A stretch of DNA of 64,000 bases from Mytilus californianus. Lineage: Eukaryota; Mollusca; Bivalvia; Mytilida; Mytilidae. Where the stretch lies: contig NW_026262668.1 in NCBI RefSeq assembly GCF_021869535.1, forward strand, positions 22,945,732 to 23,009,731. Reading direction: 5' to 3'. Position 1 is the stretch's first letter, and each line of letters opens with the position of its first letter. Below are positions 22,728 through 35,660 of the stretch, one piece after another. The notes below the pieces were generated by a model. The model was given only the letters and a program-made list of their open reading frames with translations. It was not told where the DNA came from and ran no database searches. A program made the translations under genes and the position numbers.

Positions 22728-23222
22728 GGTCTTTTTGTTGTTGGGATGTATAAGTGCCCAGCCTCTTCCATTCTGTGTTTATGATAGATTTATTTCTATT
22801 TGTATCCATCTGATGAGTTAAGCCTTTTTCAACTGGTTTTTATAGTTCGTTCTTATGTTGTACTGTGTACTGTTACACCAATGTCCTAGGTTAGGGGAGG
22901 GTTGGAAATACCGCTAACATGTTTAACCCTGCCACATTATGTATGTATGTGCCTGTCCCAAGTCAGGAGCCTGTAATTCAGTGGTTGTCCTTTGTTGTCA
23001 TACATATTTATATTTGTTTTTCATTCATTTTTTGTACATTAATTAGGCCTTTAGCTTTCTTGTTTGAATTTTTTTACATTTGTCGGTGCCTCTTATATCT
23101 GACTATGCGGTATGGGCTTTGCTCGTTGTTGAAGGCAGAACGGTGACCTATAGTGGTTACTTTCTGTGGCATTTGGTTGTGAAAAGTTGTCTCATTGGCA
23201 ATCATACTACATCTTATTTTTT
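22728..23222 (+). mobile_element. Mussel-type retroelement 3' part, sense strand plus
   Basis: Starts near TCTTTTTGTTGTTGGGATG and ends CTCATTGGCAATCATACTACATCTTATTTTTTATA, collinear with 5265-5762. A small internal deletion precedes the end (GGTTGTGAAAAGTTGTCTC). Confidence 0.75.
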
Positions 23223-23235
23223 ATAGTCCCAGATT

Positions 23236-23237
<2 letters not shown>

Positions 23238-23266
<29 letters not shown>

Positions 23267-23278
23267 GGGGGGGGGGGA
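23238..23278. repeat. (GT)n followed by a run of about 25 G
   Basis: TGTGTGTGTGTG then a long G homopolymer. Its length is likely to be uncertain in the assembly. Confidence 0.9.
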
Positions 23279-24515
23279 TAGGGTTATACTTTCATATTTG
23301 TCTAGAGGGGCTACAAATATTTCCCAAACCACAAAATCAATCTCAAGGAGTAAGGATTTAGCTTTTTATTATTTTTATAACAATCGCCATACTTCTGTAC
23401 TTCTGTCCTTCCTTTAGACACAAGCACCTACAACTAGCGTAATACTAATAGATGGCGTAAAGGAGGAACCATTTACATATTGCATCATTGCAAATTAATG
23501 TGAAATGTGAGCACTACTTCCCCAATTCCCTAGCCTGATCATTTTGGATTTATCTGAAGAGCCCTAATACAATTGCAGGGAAAACTTCATTTGGTCCTAC
23601 AGTATTTTGGTCATTATATAACCACTCGTTGTTTCATGTACCGGTAAACAAAGGTTGCACACATGTGGCCAACATAAGAAAAAAATGAATAATAAAAAAT
23701 CCATTATTTGGTGTTAAAGCTCATCACAAATACTTGTACATGTAGCTGAATAATAAATTAAGCATTTCTTTCACTATATTATGTTATACATGCAAGCCCT
23801 GAATTAAGTATAAAGGTGAATTTATCCTTTAACAGTTCTGACATTTTTTTTATATTGACCTTTCTATATTGGAGTTGAGGGATCCAACACAAATAAGGTG
23901 GTGTTACATAAAACTTATGCATTTTTTTTCATTTCAGTTCAATTAAACAGATGACTTGATTGTGCTTACCCGGTACATATATAATTGATAGTTGCTTTAC
24001 TATTTATAAAAATGACCATCAATGAAGAGGATTGTCAACATGTGTAAGTTTACATTTTTACAAATAAAAGTGTGTGGTCATATTATAAACCCAATTTTAT
24101 ATACAGCTATATTGAATTCAACTGGTCTGTTCAACCTTAATGTCACACTTTTCTCATAAACAACATGTGTATGGAGCTTCATATAAGGCAAGCATCTAAT
24201 TAACAATATTGAGTTGTCACATGTGATCACTTTTCTGGTCAGTCGAATACCCACTTCCTGTTTGCCAATACTTTTTGATTGGACAACCAGGGTAATCTTT
24301 AGAATGACAACAGAAATAACAACTAAATGTTTCTCCAGAATAGTTTAGAACTGAGTAAATTATTAATAAACAGCAACCCCAAAACAGTACAATAATTGTA
24401 GGTGCGAGTGTTGAACATGGTTAGAACACTCAAAATGAAATACAATAACTCAAAGTTTGCCTTGAAATATGTTCAAACTATATCAGTTTTGCACGTGTGC
24501 ATATGTATCTAAGCT
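23279..24515. other. No gene seen
   Basis: AT-rich unique-looking sequence between a retroelement end and a TA-type MITE. No domain-bearing frame. Confidence 0.5.
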
Positions 24516-24517
24516 TA

Positions 24518-24968
24518 GGTCCGAGTACACAGTTATTTCGTAGTGCATTTCTTTTAGACAATAAATGAAAATTAAAAAAATCCCACCTGCGCTTTCTCAA
24601 TAATATTTTTACAGTGTGTTGTACTACTTTTGGGACAAATTATATCAAAATTATAGAAAACTTCATCGGCTCTAACTCAAAATATGGACAATTTCATGTT
24701 AAGGGGGTCTTCAAATCTTTTGACAGCTTCCGAAGTGCTAATTTTTAACATTTTTCAGCTGGACCAAATCACTACTTTACTTTGAAATTTATGACCCAAA
24801 TTTTTTTACAGTTTCATTTCATCCCCCTACTTGCTATTTGAGTCATAAAACATGGAGAAATAAATTTGGAAGGGGTATAAAAAAAATTGGCAAGTAACAC
24901 ACTGTCCACACTAGGGACTATATTCGTGGACAACAAAAATCAAAGGACGATAACTGTGTACTCGGACC
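24518..24968. mobile_element. 451-bp MITE with TA target duplication (Tc1/mariner-type)
   Basis: GGTCCGAGTACACAGTTAT at 24518-24536 is perfectly inverted at 24950-24968, with TA on both sides (24516-24517, 24969-24970). The interior has no transposase. TA duplication fits Tc1/mariner mobilisation. Confidence 0.85.
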
Positions 24969-24970
24969 TA

Positions 24971-25282
24971 ATAGGGTAGAAAAAATTGACCAATCTTTAT
25001 GAAACTTGGTATGACCAAAGCTTAATAAATTATAAGACTGCTTACAAAGTTTCATGGCAATAGGATATATTTTATAGACAATATGAATAATTCTATATTC
25101 TACTTTGCGTGTTAAATTTAGACGTTAAAATTGAAATATTTCAACTATCAACATTTGGGGCTTAAAAAATTAAAATATTGCAAAAAAATACTTTTGAAAT
25201 GCCTTAATATATAATATTTTATGTATTAAAAGTAATAGAGTACTCATTTGATTTATCAGACTTATCACAATTATTTAAAAGT
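24971..25282. other. Left flank of the large array; no gene
   Basis: AT-rich sequence with no match to the array unit. The array starts at 25283 without a visible junction motif. Confidence 0.5.
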
Positions 25283-26480
25283 CAAGACTTTAGTTCCTAG
25301 ATGTACTTGCAAAACTGGTCAAAGCAATCACAGAAAACAATTCATATTTATTAAGCATAGTATTTTACACCATTCTTTTAAAAACAGTCAAAGTGCAACT
25401 TTATATACCAAACATACATTGGCCGCAGTATGGGCTGTAGTATAAGTTTTCCGCTATCTTTACAAGTTCAGCCTTTGTGAATGTTGTATTGAAACTGGAA
25501 CTTGAAAATTGGATACATTTCATGATTAATACAAAAAAAGTAGGAAAAGAAGTTAAAAAGTCCCTTATAGGAAAATATGCACTCTGTCACTGTACTTATT
25601 CAAGGCCACACAATAATCACAAAACATTTCCTGTAAATATTAATGCAATGGAAGCCTTTTGGAACCACTTAAAGTTGTTTTTATACAAATTTCTATGTTT
25701 AACTGCGGCAATCCAGAATGCACGGAGTGTACTGTGGTAGGAAGCATGGGCATATGGTAAAAAATCAGTTTTGTGTCCAGATTGAAAGAAACAATAGAAA
25801 TTACACTTGAGAGTTATGATATTAATGAAAGGCATAAATATTCTCCCCATTTTACATCACATTTTCCACATTTTTCTCCCTTTGACATATTGTATTTTTT
25901 TAGCTGTGTTCCCCATGTTAAGTTGTAGATCAAGTTGTAAATAAGCACTTTTCAAGTATTTTAACACTCGAATAATCTGACCGTATGAAGATATTCATTT
26001 ATTTTTACATAATTCATTGCGTTTCTTTAAGTAAAAAAAAATACTAGACAACTTTTCATGATTACATACCCTTCATCTATAAAACTAGTGTTGAAATGTT
26101 TGTAATTGGATTGCTATGTTAAATAATTGCTTTTAAATATTCTAAATTGTTACTTTTATGTTCCAAATGCAAAGATTGGTCATAACCAGTCTTATTTTTT
26201 TCATATTTGGCACTTTTTTCTACTTCAGTTTTGGCCGTCTTAGTTTTGGCGAAGAAACCATCCTGATGTTGGGGTAACAGGAATTTCTGCAGAGTGGTTG
26301 TCAATGACATTTTGTGTACTTTACAAGTAATTAAAACACAGATTTAGTAAAATGAAACATAATTGTTGTTTTTTATGGTATGAAACTGCTTAAAAAGCCT
26401 TTGAAAAGTCTTTTTGTGGTATTTTTCAGGGTATTTAATTAAAAACTTCCATATAATGCAAAATTTAACTAAGAGTACAT
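25283..26480 (+). repeat. Array unit 1, type A (1198 bp)
   Basis: Type A cassette with TGGCCGCAGTATGGGCTG. It differs from unit 2 at a handful of sites (for example AAAACTGG for ATACTGG, ACTGCGG for ACAGCGG). Confidence 0.9.
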
Positions 26481-27678
26481 CAAGACTTTAGTTCCTAGAT
26501 GTACTTGCAATACTGGTCAAAGCAATCACAGAAAACAATTCATATTTATTAAGCATAGCATTTTACACCATTCTTTTAAAAACAGTCAAAGTGCAACTTT
26601 ATATACCAAATATACATTGGCCGCAGTATGGGCTGTAGTATAAGTTTTCCGCTATCTTTACAAGTTCAGCCTTTGTGAATGTTGTATTGAAACTGGAACT
26701 TGAAAATTGGATACATTTCATGATTAATACAAAAAAAGTAGGAAAAGAAGTTAAAAAGTCCCTTATAGGAAAATATGCACTCTGTCACTGTACTTATTCA
26801 AGGCCACACAATAATCACAAAACATTTCCTGTAAATATTAATGCAATGGAAGCCTTTTGGAACCACTTAAAGTTGTTTTTATACAAATTTCTATGTTTAA
26901 CAGCGGCAATCCAGAATGCACGGAGTGTACTGTGGTAGGAAGCATGGGCATATGGTAAAAAATCAGTTTTGTGTCCAGATTGAAAGAAACAATAGAAATT
27001 ACACTTGAGAGTTATGATATTAATGAAAGGCATAAATATTCTCCCCATTTTACATCACATTTTCCACATTTTTCTCCCTTTGACATATTGTATTTTTTTA
27101 GCTGTGTTCCCCATGTTAAGTTGTAGATCAAGTTGTAAATAAGCACTTTTCAAGTATTTTAACACTCGAATAATCTGACCGTATGAAGATATTCATTTAT
27201 TTTTACATAATTCATTGCGTTTCTTTAAGTAAAAAAAAATACTAGACAACTTTTCATGATTACATACCCTTCATCTATAAAACTAGTGTTGAAATGTTTG
27301 TAATTGGATTGCTATGTTAAATAATTGCTTTTAAATATTCTAAATTGTTACTTTTATGTTCCAAATGCAAAGATTGGTCATAACCAGTCTTATTTTTTTC
27401 ATATTTGGCACTTTTTTCTACTTCAGTTTTGGCCGTCTTAGTTTTGGCGAAGAAACCATCCTGATGTTGGGGTAACAGGAATTTCTGCAGAGTGGTTGTC
27501 AATGACATTTTGTGTACTTTACAAGTAATTAAAACACAGATTTAGTAAAATGAAACATAATTGTTGTTTTTTATGGTATGAAACTGCTTAAAAAGCCTTT
27601 GAAAAGTCTTTTTGTGGTATTTTTCAGGGTATTTAATTAAAAACTTCCATATAAGGCAAAATTTAACTAAGAGTACAT
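26481..27678 (+). repeat. Array unit 2, type A (1198 bp)
   Basis: Same length as unit 1; core 27231 onward, cassette 26618-27230. Confidence 0.9.
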
Positions 27679-28860
27679 CAAGGCTTTAGTTCCTAGATGT
27701 TCTTGCAATACTGGTCAAAGCAATCACAGAAAACAATTCATATTTATTAAGCATAGTATTTTACACCATTCTTTTAAAAACAGTCAAAGTGCAACTTTAT
27801 ATACCAAATATACATTGGCCAAAGTATAGGCTGAAGTATAAATTTTCCGCTATCTTTACAAGTTCAGCCTTTGTGAATGTTGTATTGAAACTGGAACTTG
27901 AAAATTAGATACATTTCATGATTAATACAAAAAAAGTAGGAAAAGAAGTTAAAAAGTCCCTTATAGGAAAATATGCACTCTGTCACTGTACTTATTCAAG
28001 GCCACACAATAATCACAAAACATTTCCTGTAAATATTAATGCAATGGAAGCCTTTTGGAATCACTTAAAGTTGTTTTTATACAAATTTCTATGTTTAACA
28101 GCGGCAATCCAGAATGCACTGAGTGTACTGTGGTAGGAAGCATGGGCATATGGTAAAAAATCAGTTTTGTGTCCAGATTGAAAGAAACAATAGAAATTAC
28201 ACTTGAGAGTTATGATATTAATGAAAGGCATAAATATTCTCCCCATTTTACATCACATTTTGCACATTTTTCTCCCTTTGACATATTGTATTTTTTTAGC
28301 TGTGTTCCCCATGTTAAGTTGTAGATCAAGTTGTAAATAAGCACTTTTCAAGTATTTTAACACTCGAATAATCTGACCGTATGAAGATATTCATTTATTT
28401 TTACATATTCATTGCGTTTCTTTAAGAAAAAAAAAATACTAGACAACTTTTCATGATTACATACCCTTCATCTATAAAACTAGTGTTGAAATGTTTGTAA
28501 TTGGATTGCTATGTTAAATAATTGCTTTTAAATATTCTAAATTGTTACTTTTATGTTCCAAATGCAAAGATTGGTCATAACCAGTCTTATTTTTTTCATA
28601 TTTGGCACTTTTTTCCACTTCAGTTTTGGCGAAGAAACCATCCTGATGTTGGGGTAGCAGGAATTTCTTCAGAGTGGTTGTCAATGACATTATGTGAACT
28701 TTACAAGTAATTAAAACACAGATTTAGTAAAATGAAACATAATTGTTGTTTTTTATGGTATGAAACTGCTTAAAAAGCCTTTGAAAAGTCTTTTTGTGGT
28801 ATTTTTCAGGGTATTTAATTAAAAACTTCCATATAAGGCAAAATTTAACTAAGAGTACAT
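27679..28860 (+). repeat. Array unit 3, type A variant (1182 bp), start of higher-order repeat 1
   Basis: Carries private variants AGGCTTTAG, ATGTTCTTGC and GGCCAAAGTATAGGCTG that recur only in unit 6. TTAA at 28314-28317 is the uninterrupted counterpart of the insertion site in unit 6. Confidence 0.9.
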
Positions 28861-30342
28861 CAAGACTTTAGTTCCTAGATGTACTTGCAATACTGGTCAA
28901 AGCAATCACAGAAAACAATTCATATTTATTAAGCATAGTATTTTACACCATTCTTTTAAAAACAGTCAAAGTGCAACTTTATATACCAAATATACATTCA
29001 GCAATTTTTATGTTTATAAAGGGACATAACTCTAGAATGGTAAAAGTGTTGCCAACTTATTTCGTACATAATCTGTATTATGTAGTAATAAGCATTGTGT
29101 ATAAGTTTCATAACATTTGGTTGAGGCAAACTCAAGTTAGAGAACGGAAACAAAAAAATTGTACTTGATCTTTACAGAGTTTTGTGGTAATGAATATTGT
29201 GTATTGATTTCATAATGTTTGGCTGGGGAAAACTTCAGTTACAGTATGGAAACTAAAAATTTTGCAATCTTTCGATTTATAAAGGGGCATAACTCATTTG
29301 ATTAAAGTTACACTACCCAAATTCAACTTGATCTGTTTTTTATCAGTGGAAGTAAAAATTAAACATTGCATTGTATAAAGCATTGATTGAATTGATTTAA
29401 CTATAATCATGGTCAAAGGAAGATAACTCCAATTTTAAAAATATATTATATAAACTTGATATTTAGAAGAAAATAAAAATTTTGCAATTTTTCCATTTAT
29501 AAAGGGACATAACTCTAGAACAGTTTAAGTGATGCCACCAAAATTCAAACTTGATCTGTGTTTTGTGGTAATAAGCATTGTGTATCAGTTTCATGACATT
29601 TGGTTGAGGCAAACTTAAGTTAGAGAACGGAAACTAAACATTTTGTAATTTTTCTTTTTATAAAGGGGCATAACTCTAGATCGGTTAAAGTGATGCCACC
29701 AAAATTCAACTTTATCTGTGTTTTGTGGTAATAAGCATTGTGTATAAGTTTCATAACATTTTGTTAAGGCAAACTAAAGTTAGAGAACGGAAACTAAACA
29801 TTTTGCAATTTTTCTTTTTATAAAGGGACATAACTCTAGGTACGTTCAGACGGACAAGGGTAAAACTAAATGCCCCCTCCGCCACGACGGGGGTATAAAA
29901 AAAAATACTAGACAACTTTTCATGATTACATACCCTTCATCTATAAAACTAGTGTTGAAATGTTTGTAATTGGATTGCTATGTTAAATAATTGCTTTTAA
30001 ATATTCTAAATTGTTACTTTTATGTTCCAAATGCAAAGATTGGTCATAACCAGTCTTATTTTTTCATATTTGGCACTTTTTTCTACTTCAGTTTTGGCCG
30101 TCTAGTTTTGGCGAAGAAACCATCCTGATGTTGGGGTAACAGGAATTTCTGCAGAGTGGTTGTCAATGACATTTTGTGAACTTTACAAGTAATTAAAACA
30201 CAGATTTAGTAAAATGAAACATAATTGTTGTTTTTTATGGTATGAAACTGCTTAAAAAGCCTTTGAAAAGTCTTTTTGTGGTATTTTTCAGGGTATTTAA
30301 TTAAAAACTTCCATATAAGGCAAAATTTAACTAAGAGTACAT
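28861..30342 (+). repeat. Array unit 4, type B (1482 bp)
   Basis: Cassette B (about 28998-29896) holds five diverged subrepeats of about 160 bp, each opening with TTTATAAAGGG(A/G)CATAACTC. It ends ATGCCCCCTCCGCCACGACGGGGGTAT, a GC-rich hairpin tail. Confidence 0.9.
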
Positions 30343-31824
30343 CAAGACTTTAGTTCCTAGATGTACTTGCAATACTGGTCAAAGCAATCACAGAAAACAA
30401 TTCATATTTATTAAGCATAGTATTTTACACCATTCTTTTAAAAACAGTCAAAGTGCAACTTTATATACCAAATATACATTCAGCAATTTTTATGTTTATA
30501 AAGGGACATAACTCTAGAATGGTAAAAGTGTTGCCAACTTATTTCGTACATAATCTGTATTATGTAGTAATAAGCATTGTGTATAAGTTTCATAACATTT
30601 GGTTGAGGCAAACTCAAGTTAGAGAACGGAAACAAAAAAATTGTACTTGATCTTTACAGAGTTTTGTGGTAATGAATATTGTGTATTGATTTCATAATGT
30701 TTGGCTGGGGAAAACTTCAGTTACAGTATGGAAACTAAAAATTTTGCAATCTTTCGATTTATAAAGGGGCATAACTCAATTGATTAAAGTTATACTACCC
30801 AAATTCAACTTGATCTGTGTTTTATCAGTGGAAGTAAAAATTAAACATTGCATTGTATAAAGCATTGATTGAATTGATTTAACTATAATCATGGTCAAAG
30901 GAAGATAACTCCAATTTTAAAAATATATTATATAAACTTGATATTTAGAAGAAAATAAAAATTTTGCAATTTTTCCATTTATAAAGGGACATAACTCTAG
31001 AACAGTTTAAGTGATGCCACCAGAATTCAAACTTGATCTGTGTTTTGTGGTAAGAAGCATTGTGTATCAGTTTCATAACATTTGGTTGAGGCAAACTTAA
31101 GTTAGAGAACGGAAACTAAACATTTTGTAATTTTTCTTTTTATAAAAGGGCATAACTCTAGATCGGTTAAAGTGATGCCACCAAAATTCAAACTTGATCT
31201 GTGTTTTGTGGTAATAAGCATTGTGTATAAGTTTCGTAACATTTGGTTAAGGCAAACTTAAGTTAGAGAACGGAAACTAAACATTTTGCAATTTTTCTTT
31301 TTATAAAGGGACATAACTCTAGGTACGTTCAGACGGACAAGGGTAAAACTAAATGCCCCCTCCGCCACGACGGGGGTATAAAAAAAATACTAGACAACTT
31401 TTCATGATTACATACCCTTCATCTATAAAACTAGTGTTGAAATGTTTGTAATTGGATTGCTATGTTAAATAATTGCTTTTAAATATTCTAAATTGTTACT
31501 TTTATGTTCCAAATGCAAAGATTGGTCATAACCAGTCTTATTTTTTCATATTTGGCACTTTTTTCTACTTTAGTTTTGGCCGTCTAGTTTTGGCGAAGAA
31601 ACCATCCTGATGTTGGGGTAACAGGAATTTCTGCAGAGTGGTTGTCAATGACATTTTGTGAACTTTACAAGTAATTAAAACACAGATTTAGTAAAATGAA
31701 ACATAATTGTTGTTTTTTATGGTATGAAACTGCTTAAAAAGCCTTTGAAAAGTCTTTTTGTGGTATTTTTCAGGGTATTTAATTAAAAACTTCCATATAA
31801 GGCAAAATTTAACTAAGAGTACAT
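30343..31824 (+). repeat. Array unit 5, type B (1482 bp)
   Basis: Almost identical to unit 4; closes higher-order repeat 1 (27679-31824, 4146 bp). Confidence 0.9.
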
Positions 31825-32939
31825 CAAGGCTTTAGTTCCTAGATGTTCTTGCAATACTGGTCAAAGCAATCACAGAAAACAATTCATATTTATTAAGCAT
31901 AGTATTTTACACCATTCTTTTAAAAACAGTCAAAGTGCAACTTTATATACCAAATATACATTGGCCAAAGTATAGGCTGAAGTATAAATTTTCCGCTATC
32001 TTTACAAGTTCAGCCTTTGTGAATGTTGTATTGAAACTGGAACTTGAAAATTAGATACATTTCATGATTAATACAAAAAAAGTAGGAAAAGAAGTTAAAA
32101 AGTCCCTTATAGGAAAATATGCACTCTGTCACTGTACTTATTCAAGGCCACACAATAATCACAAAACATTTCCTGTAAATATTAATGCAATGGAAGCCTT
32201 TTGGAATCACTTAAAGTTGTTTTTATACAAATTTCTATGTTTTACAGCGGCAATCCAGAATGCACTGAGTGTACTGTGGTAGGAAGCATGGGCATATGGT
32301 AAAAAATCAGTTTTGTGTCCAGATTGAAAGAAACAATAGAAATTACACTTGAGAGTTATGATATTAATGAAAGGCATAAATATTCTCCCCATTTTACATC
32401 ACATTTTGCACATTTTTCTCCCTTTGACATATTGTATTTTTTTAGCTGTGTTCCCCATGTTAAGGCGAAGTGTACGTAATTAACTACTCCACAGAATTTT
32501 TTAAAATTTTACATGTGGATTCTGCTTGTAAAAATACATCAGTCAATAAAATAAAAAAAGGGGGTAACCGTTTTCGTTTTTCAGATACAAGCTGTTGAAA
32601 TTAACAGCTTGATACGCCAAAAATACAAAGGATATATAGGGAAAATCATAAAAATCGGCTGATATTTTTACTTTATCAAGATTTTCTAATTCGTTGGTCC
32701 ACAGAATTTTTTTAAAAATCGATATGCGATTCAAAAATGAACGACGAACCCATTGGTCCAAAGAAAGTCCTTAGCAACCGTGCTAGTTTTCAAGCTATAT
32801 CCTGTGGAAGTTTGATTTTTAGCGGAAAAAATAAAAACATTCGGCGACGTTATTGATGTCTAGTGTAACGTCATCACAATTTCTACTCTATAACGCTATT
32901 ATACCGTATGTAGTGTCGTAACAAAATCGTGAGTGTGTA

Positions 32940-33990
32940 TAAAATTGAGAATGGAAATGGGGAATATGTCAAAGAGACAACAACCCGACCAAAGAGCAGA
33001 CAACAGCCGAAGGCCACCAATGGGTCTTTAACGCAGCGAGAAAATCCCGCACCCGGAGGTGGTCCTCAGCTGGCCCCTAAATAAAATTGTGTACTAGTTC
33101 AGTGAAAATGGACGTCACACTAAACTCCAAAACATATAAATGAACTAAAATTAAAAAAACATACAAGACTAACAAAGGCCAGAGGCTCCTGACTTGGGAC
33201 AGGCGCAAACATACGGCGGGGTTAAACATGTTTTGTGAGATCTCAACCCTCCCCCTATACCTCTAACAATGTAGAATAAAGAAACACATAGCAATACGCA
33301 CAGTTAAACTCAGTTTAAAAGAAGTCCGAGTCCGATGTCAGAATAGGTAACAAAAGAAAATAAACAAAAAGACAATGATACATAAATTAACAAAGGACTA
33401 CTAGCAGTTACTGACATGCCAGCTCCAGACCTCAGTTAAACTGATTGATAGATTATGTCTTCATCTTATGAAAATCAAGAACAATCCCTCCCGTTAGGGG
33501 TTTAGTATCATACAATCATAAAATATATGAGAAGAACATAACCCGTATCATGCCAACAACTGGTTTTAGAATAATAGTGTTTATTTCCGATGCAAAGACC
33601 CTATGAGTGAATCAATATTAATACCAAAATATGCAATCCTTAATGACCTGACAACAGTATCGTAACTATATCCTTTCCGAATAAGTCTGTTTAAAGGTTT
33701 GGTTAGCTTCTGAGGTAAATGCCGACATTTTTGTGCTTTGTAAAGAATATTACCATAAAATATTGGATGTGAAATTCCTGAACGTATAAGATGTCTACAT
33801 GTTGATTTATATTTACGAATGATTTATAACCCATTTTCCTAATTATTGCAAATGCTCAAGCGTAATCAATTGATAAGGAAATAAACTGAGTATTTTTTAA
33901 GGATATTTCTGCTGCCAAAAAAAAAAAGCAAATTGGCAAATAAATATACTGCAAGTGAAAGAAAGTTACTGTATAGACTTTAACTCAATC
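32940..33990 (-). mobile_element. Mussel-type retroelement fragment with the end of its coding region
   Basis: On minus, a coding remnant (stop at 33581) is followed by an untranslated region containing the reverse of GGCTCCTGACTTGGGACAGG and GGCGGGGTTAAACATG. It ends in TCTCTTTGACATATTCCCC. It resembles the 5265-type copies in its middle but has a different 3' end, so it is a sister family. Confidence 0.6.
33581..33823 (-). pseudogene. C-terminal remnant of a retroelement protein, about 80 codons
   Basis: On minus the frame reads RKYKSTCRHLIRSG, then GISHPIFYGNILYKAQKC, and ends LRIAYFGINIDSLIGSLHRK before TAA. The GISHPxFYG...YK pattern is one I associate with the tail of reverse-transcriptase proteins in bivalve retroelements; this is recognition only. 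A stop just upstream cuts it off, so only the end of the protein remains. It sits directly before the retroelement's 3' untranslated block, which supports the reading. Confidence 0.4.
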
Positions 33991-34042
33991 TTTTCTTAAT
34001 TTGACAGGGTTCCACATCTTTTTTTGAAATGCTTGTATTTAT

Positions 34043-34170
34043 AGCTGACTATGGGCTTTGATCATTGTTGAAGGCCGTACGGTGACCTATAGTTGTTAAT
34101 TTCTGTGTCATTTGGACTCTTGTGGAGAGTTGTCTCATTGGCAATCATACCACATCTTCTTATTTTTATA
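34043..34170 (+). mobile_element. Short retroelement 3' end, sense strand plus
   Basis: AGCTGACTATGGGCTTTGATC ... GAAGGCCGTACGGTGACC ... CTCATTGGCAATCATACCACATCTTCTTATTTTTATA. Only the last 125 bp or so of the 5265-type family, a strongly 5'-truncated copy. Confidence 0.75.
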
Positions 34171-34744
34171 TTGTATTGTTCTAATAATTATGAATCAAAT
34201 ATCAAGTTCGAAATTGTCCCGGTTAACACAGCGTTGACAGAATGATTCTATATGTATTTAAATAATCGGTTATAATTATCGCGTATACACGTCTTTTTTA
34301 AAATCTTATTTCTGCATGTTTGTTTTTTAAAAAAGTGAATATAATTTGCTGCTTCTTTTCATCCTCACCATTACCGGCGCTATTCGAGGTATTGCGCACA
34401 AAACATATTTTATTTGTCAGGTTCACACACGTGCACGTGACACAACTCTGCAATTTTATTTTCAAAATTTCCTGTCTCAATCGCTTTCCCTTTTCTTTAA
34501 CTACACGACAAAGCATGATATAATGTTTGCTGGAGATTTTAAGTAAAAAAGGAAATAATTTCTTGTACCATTATTTGTTAAATATCCACATGCATGACTC
34601 CCAAAAAATAAGAAAACTGCATCTGCATATTATCTTTAGAATTTTTATGGCTGTAATAAGGTCAAAAGAAGAACACGCATATGAATTTTAGCAAAGTAAA
34701 ACAGATCGGAGTTTTTGATATAACTTCCCGTAGCACAGATCATT

Positions 34745-34975
34745 CCCAGTGTTAGCCTTAACATTGTGTATATTGTGTATAATGCTATAGCATTGTGTAT
34801 AGTGTAATGCTAAAGCTTTGTGCATGGTGATATGCTATAAATGTACTGGTGTTATATAATAAATGTACTGGTGTAATACTATACATGTACTGGTGTAATG
34901 CTATAAGAATGTACCAAGGGCGATGCTATACGAGTTTACCTAGTGTAGTGCCATACAAATTGTTCCTGTATATAA
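34745..34975 (+). repeat. Degenerate minisatellite, period about 30-36 bp
   Basis: Repeats of the theme AATGCTATA...TGTACTGGTGT, with older units drifting on both sides (ATTGTGTATA at the left, TTTACCTAGTGTAGTGCC at the right). Confidence 0.7.
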
Positions 34976-35013
34976 TGCAAATGAATTGCAGTTTCTTAAT
35001 ATAATATGAAAAT

Positions 35014-35660
35014 AAGGAGATGTGGTATGATTGCAAATTAGACAACTATCTGCCACAGTTTAAGGTAGACCGGGTGTCTTTTTCTGAGCGTCCGTTCTGA
35101 TCATGTTGCAAAAATACTTTTTTGTTTTAAAAATATTTTACCAAGTATCATTTAATATACAACAAAATACCTTAAACTTGAAATTTAAAGATTGAACTAT
35201 CAAAACATTAAGTGTCGTAAAGTATATTTAAAATTTTTGGGGATTTTTTCAAGAAAATAAGGCCCGTGACCCCCTATTTTTATTTGATATTTCGGAGTTA
35301 TTAATGAAAAGCAATTCTCTCATCGAATTTTAGCCAGTTCTATTGTTTAATGTTTCCGCAATAAGGAAAACTTAAGTTTCCTCTATATTAACAATATAAA
35401 ATAACCCAAATTTCGTTAATTTCAAAGTGTTATTACGAAAAAACAAGGTCCGTGATCCCCAGTTTTTGTATTGAAATTTGAAATTACATTGACCCCGAAG
35501 TCTTTTACAGAAGTTGAAGAAAAATCTATCGTCCAATATTTAGACACCCCAGCTACCTTAAATCATGTGGATGTAATTATTATAGGCAACCATACGGCCT
35601 TCAACAATGAGAAAAATCCATACCGTATGGTCGGTTATAAAAAGCCCCGACATTATAGAC
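35014..35660 (-). mobile_element. Retroelement 3' end split by about 530 bp
   Basis: GGAGATGTGGTATGATTGCAAATTAGACAAC (35017-35047) and GGCAACCATACGGCCTTCAACAATGAG...CCGTATGGTCGG (35585-35636) are adjacent blocks of the mussel retroelement that are separated here. The sequence between (AAGGCCCGTGACCCCCTATT and similar, repeated twice) is unrelated, so it was probably inserted. Confidence 0.5.

Noticed and set aside
23166..23417. Glycine-rich protein at the poly-G run
   Set aside because: Product of the G homopolymer overlapping a retroelement 3' end.
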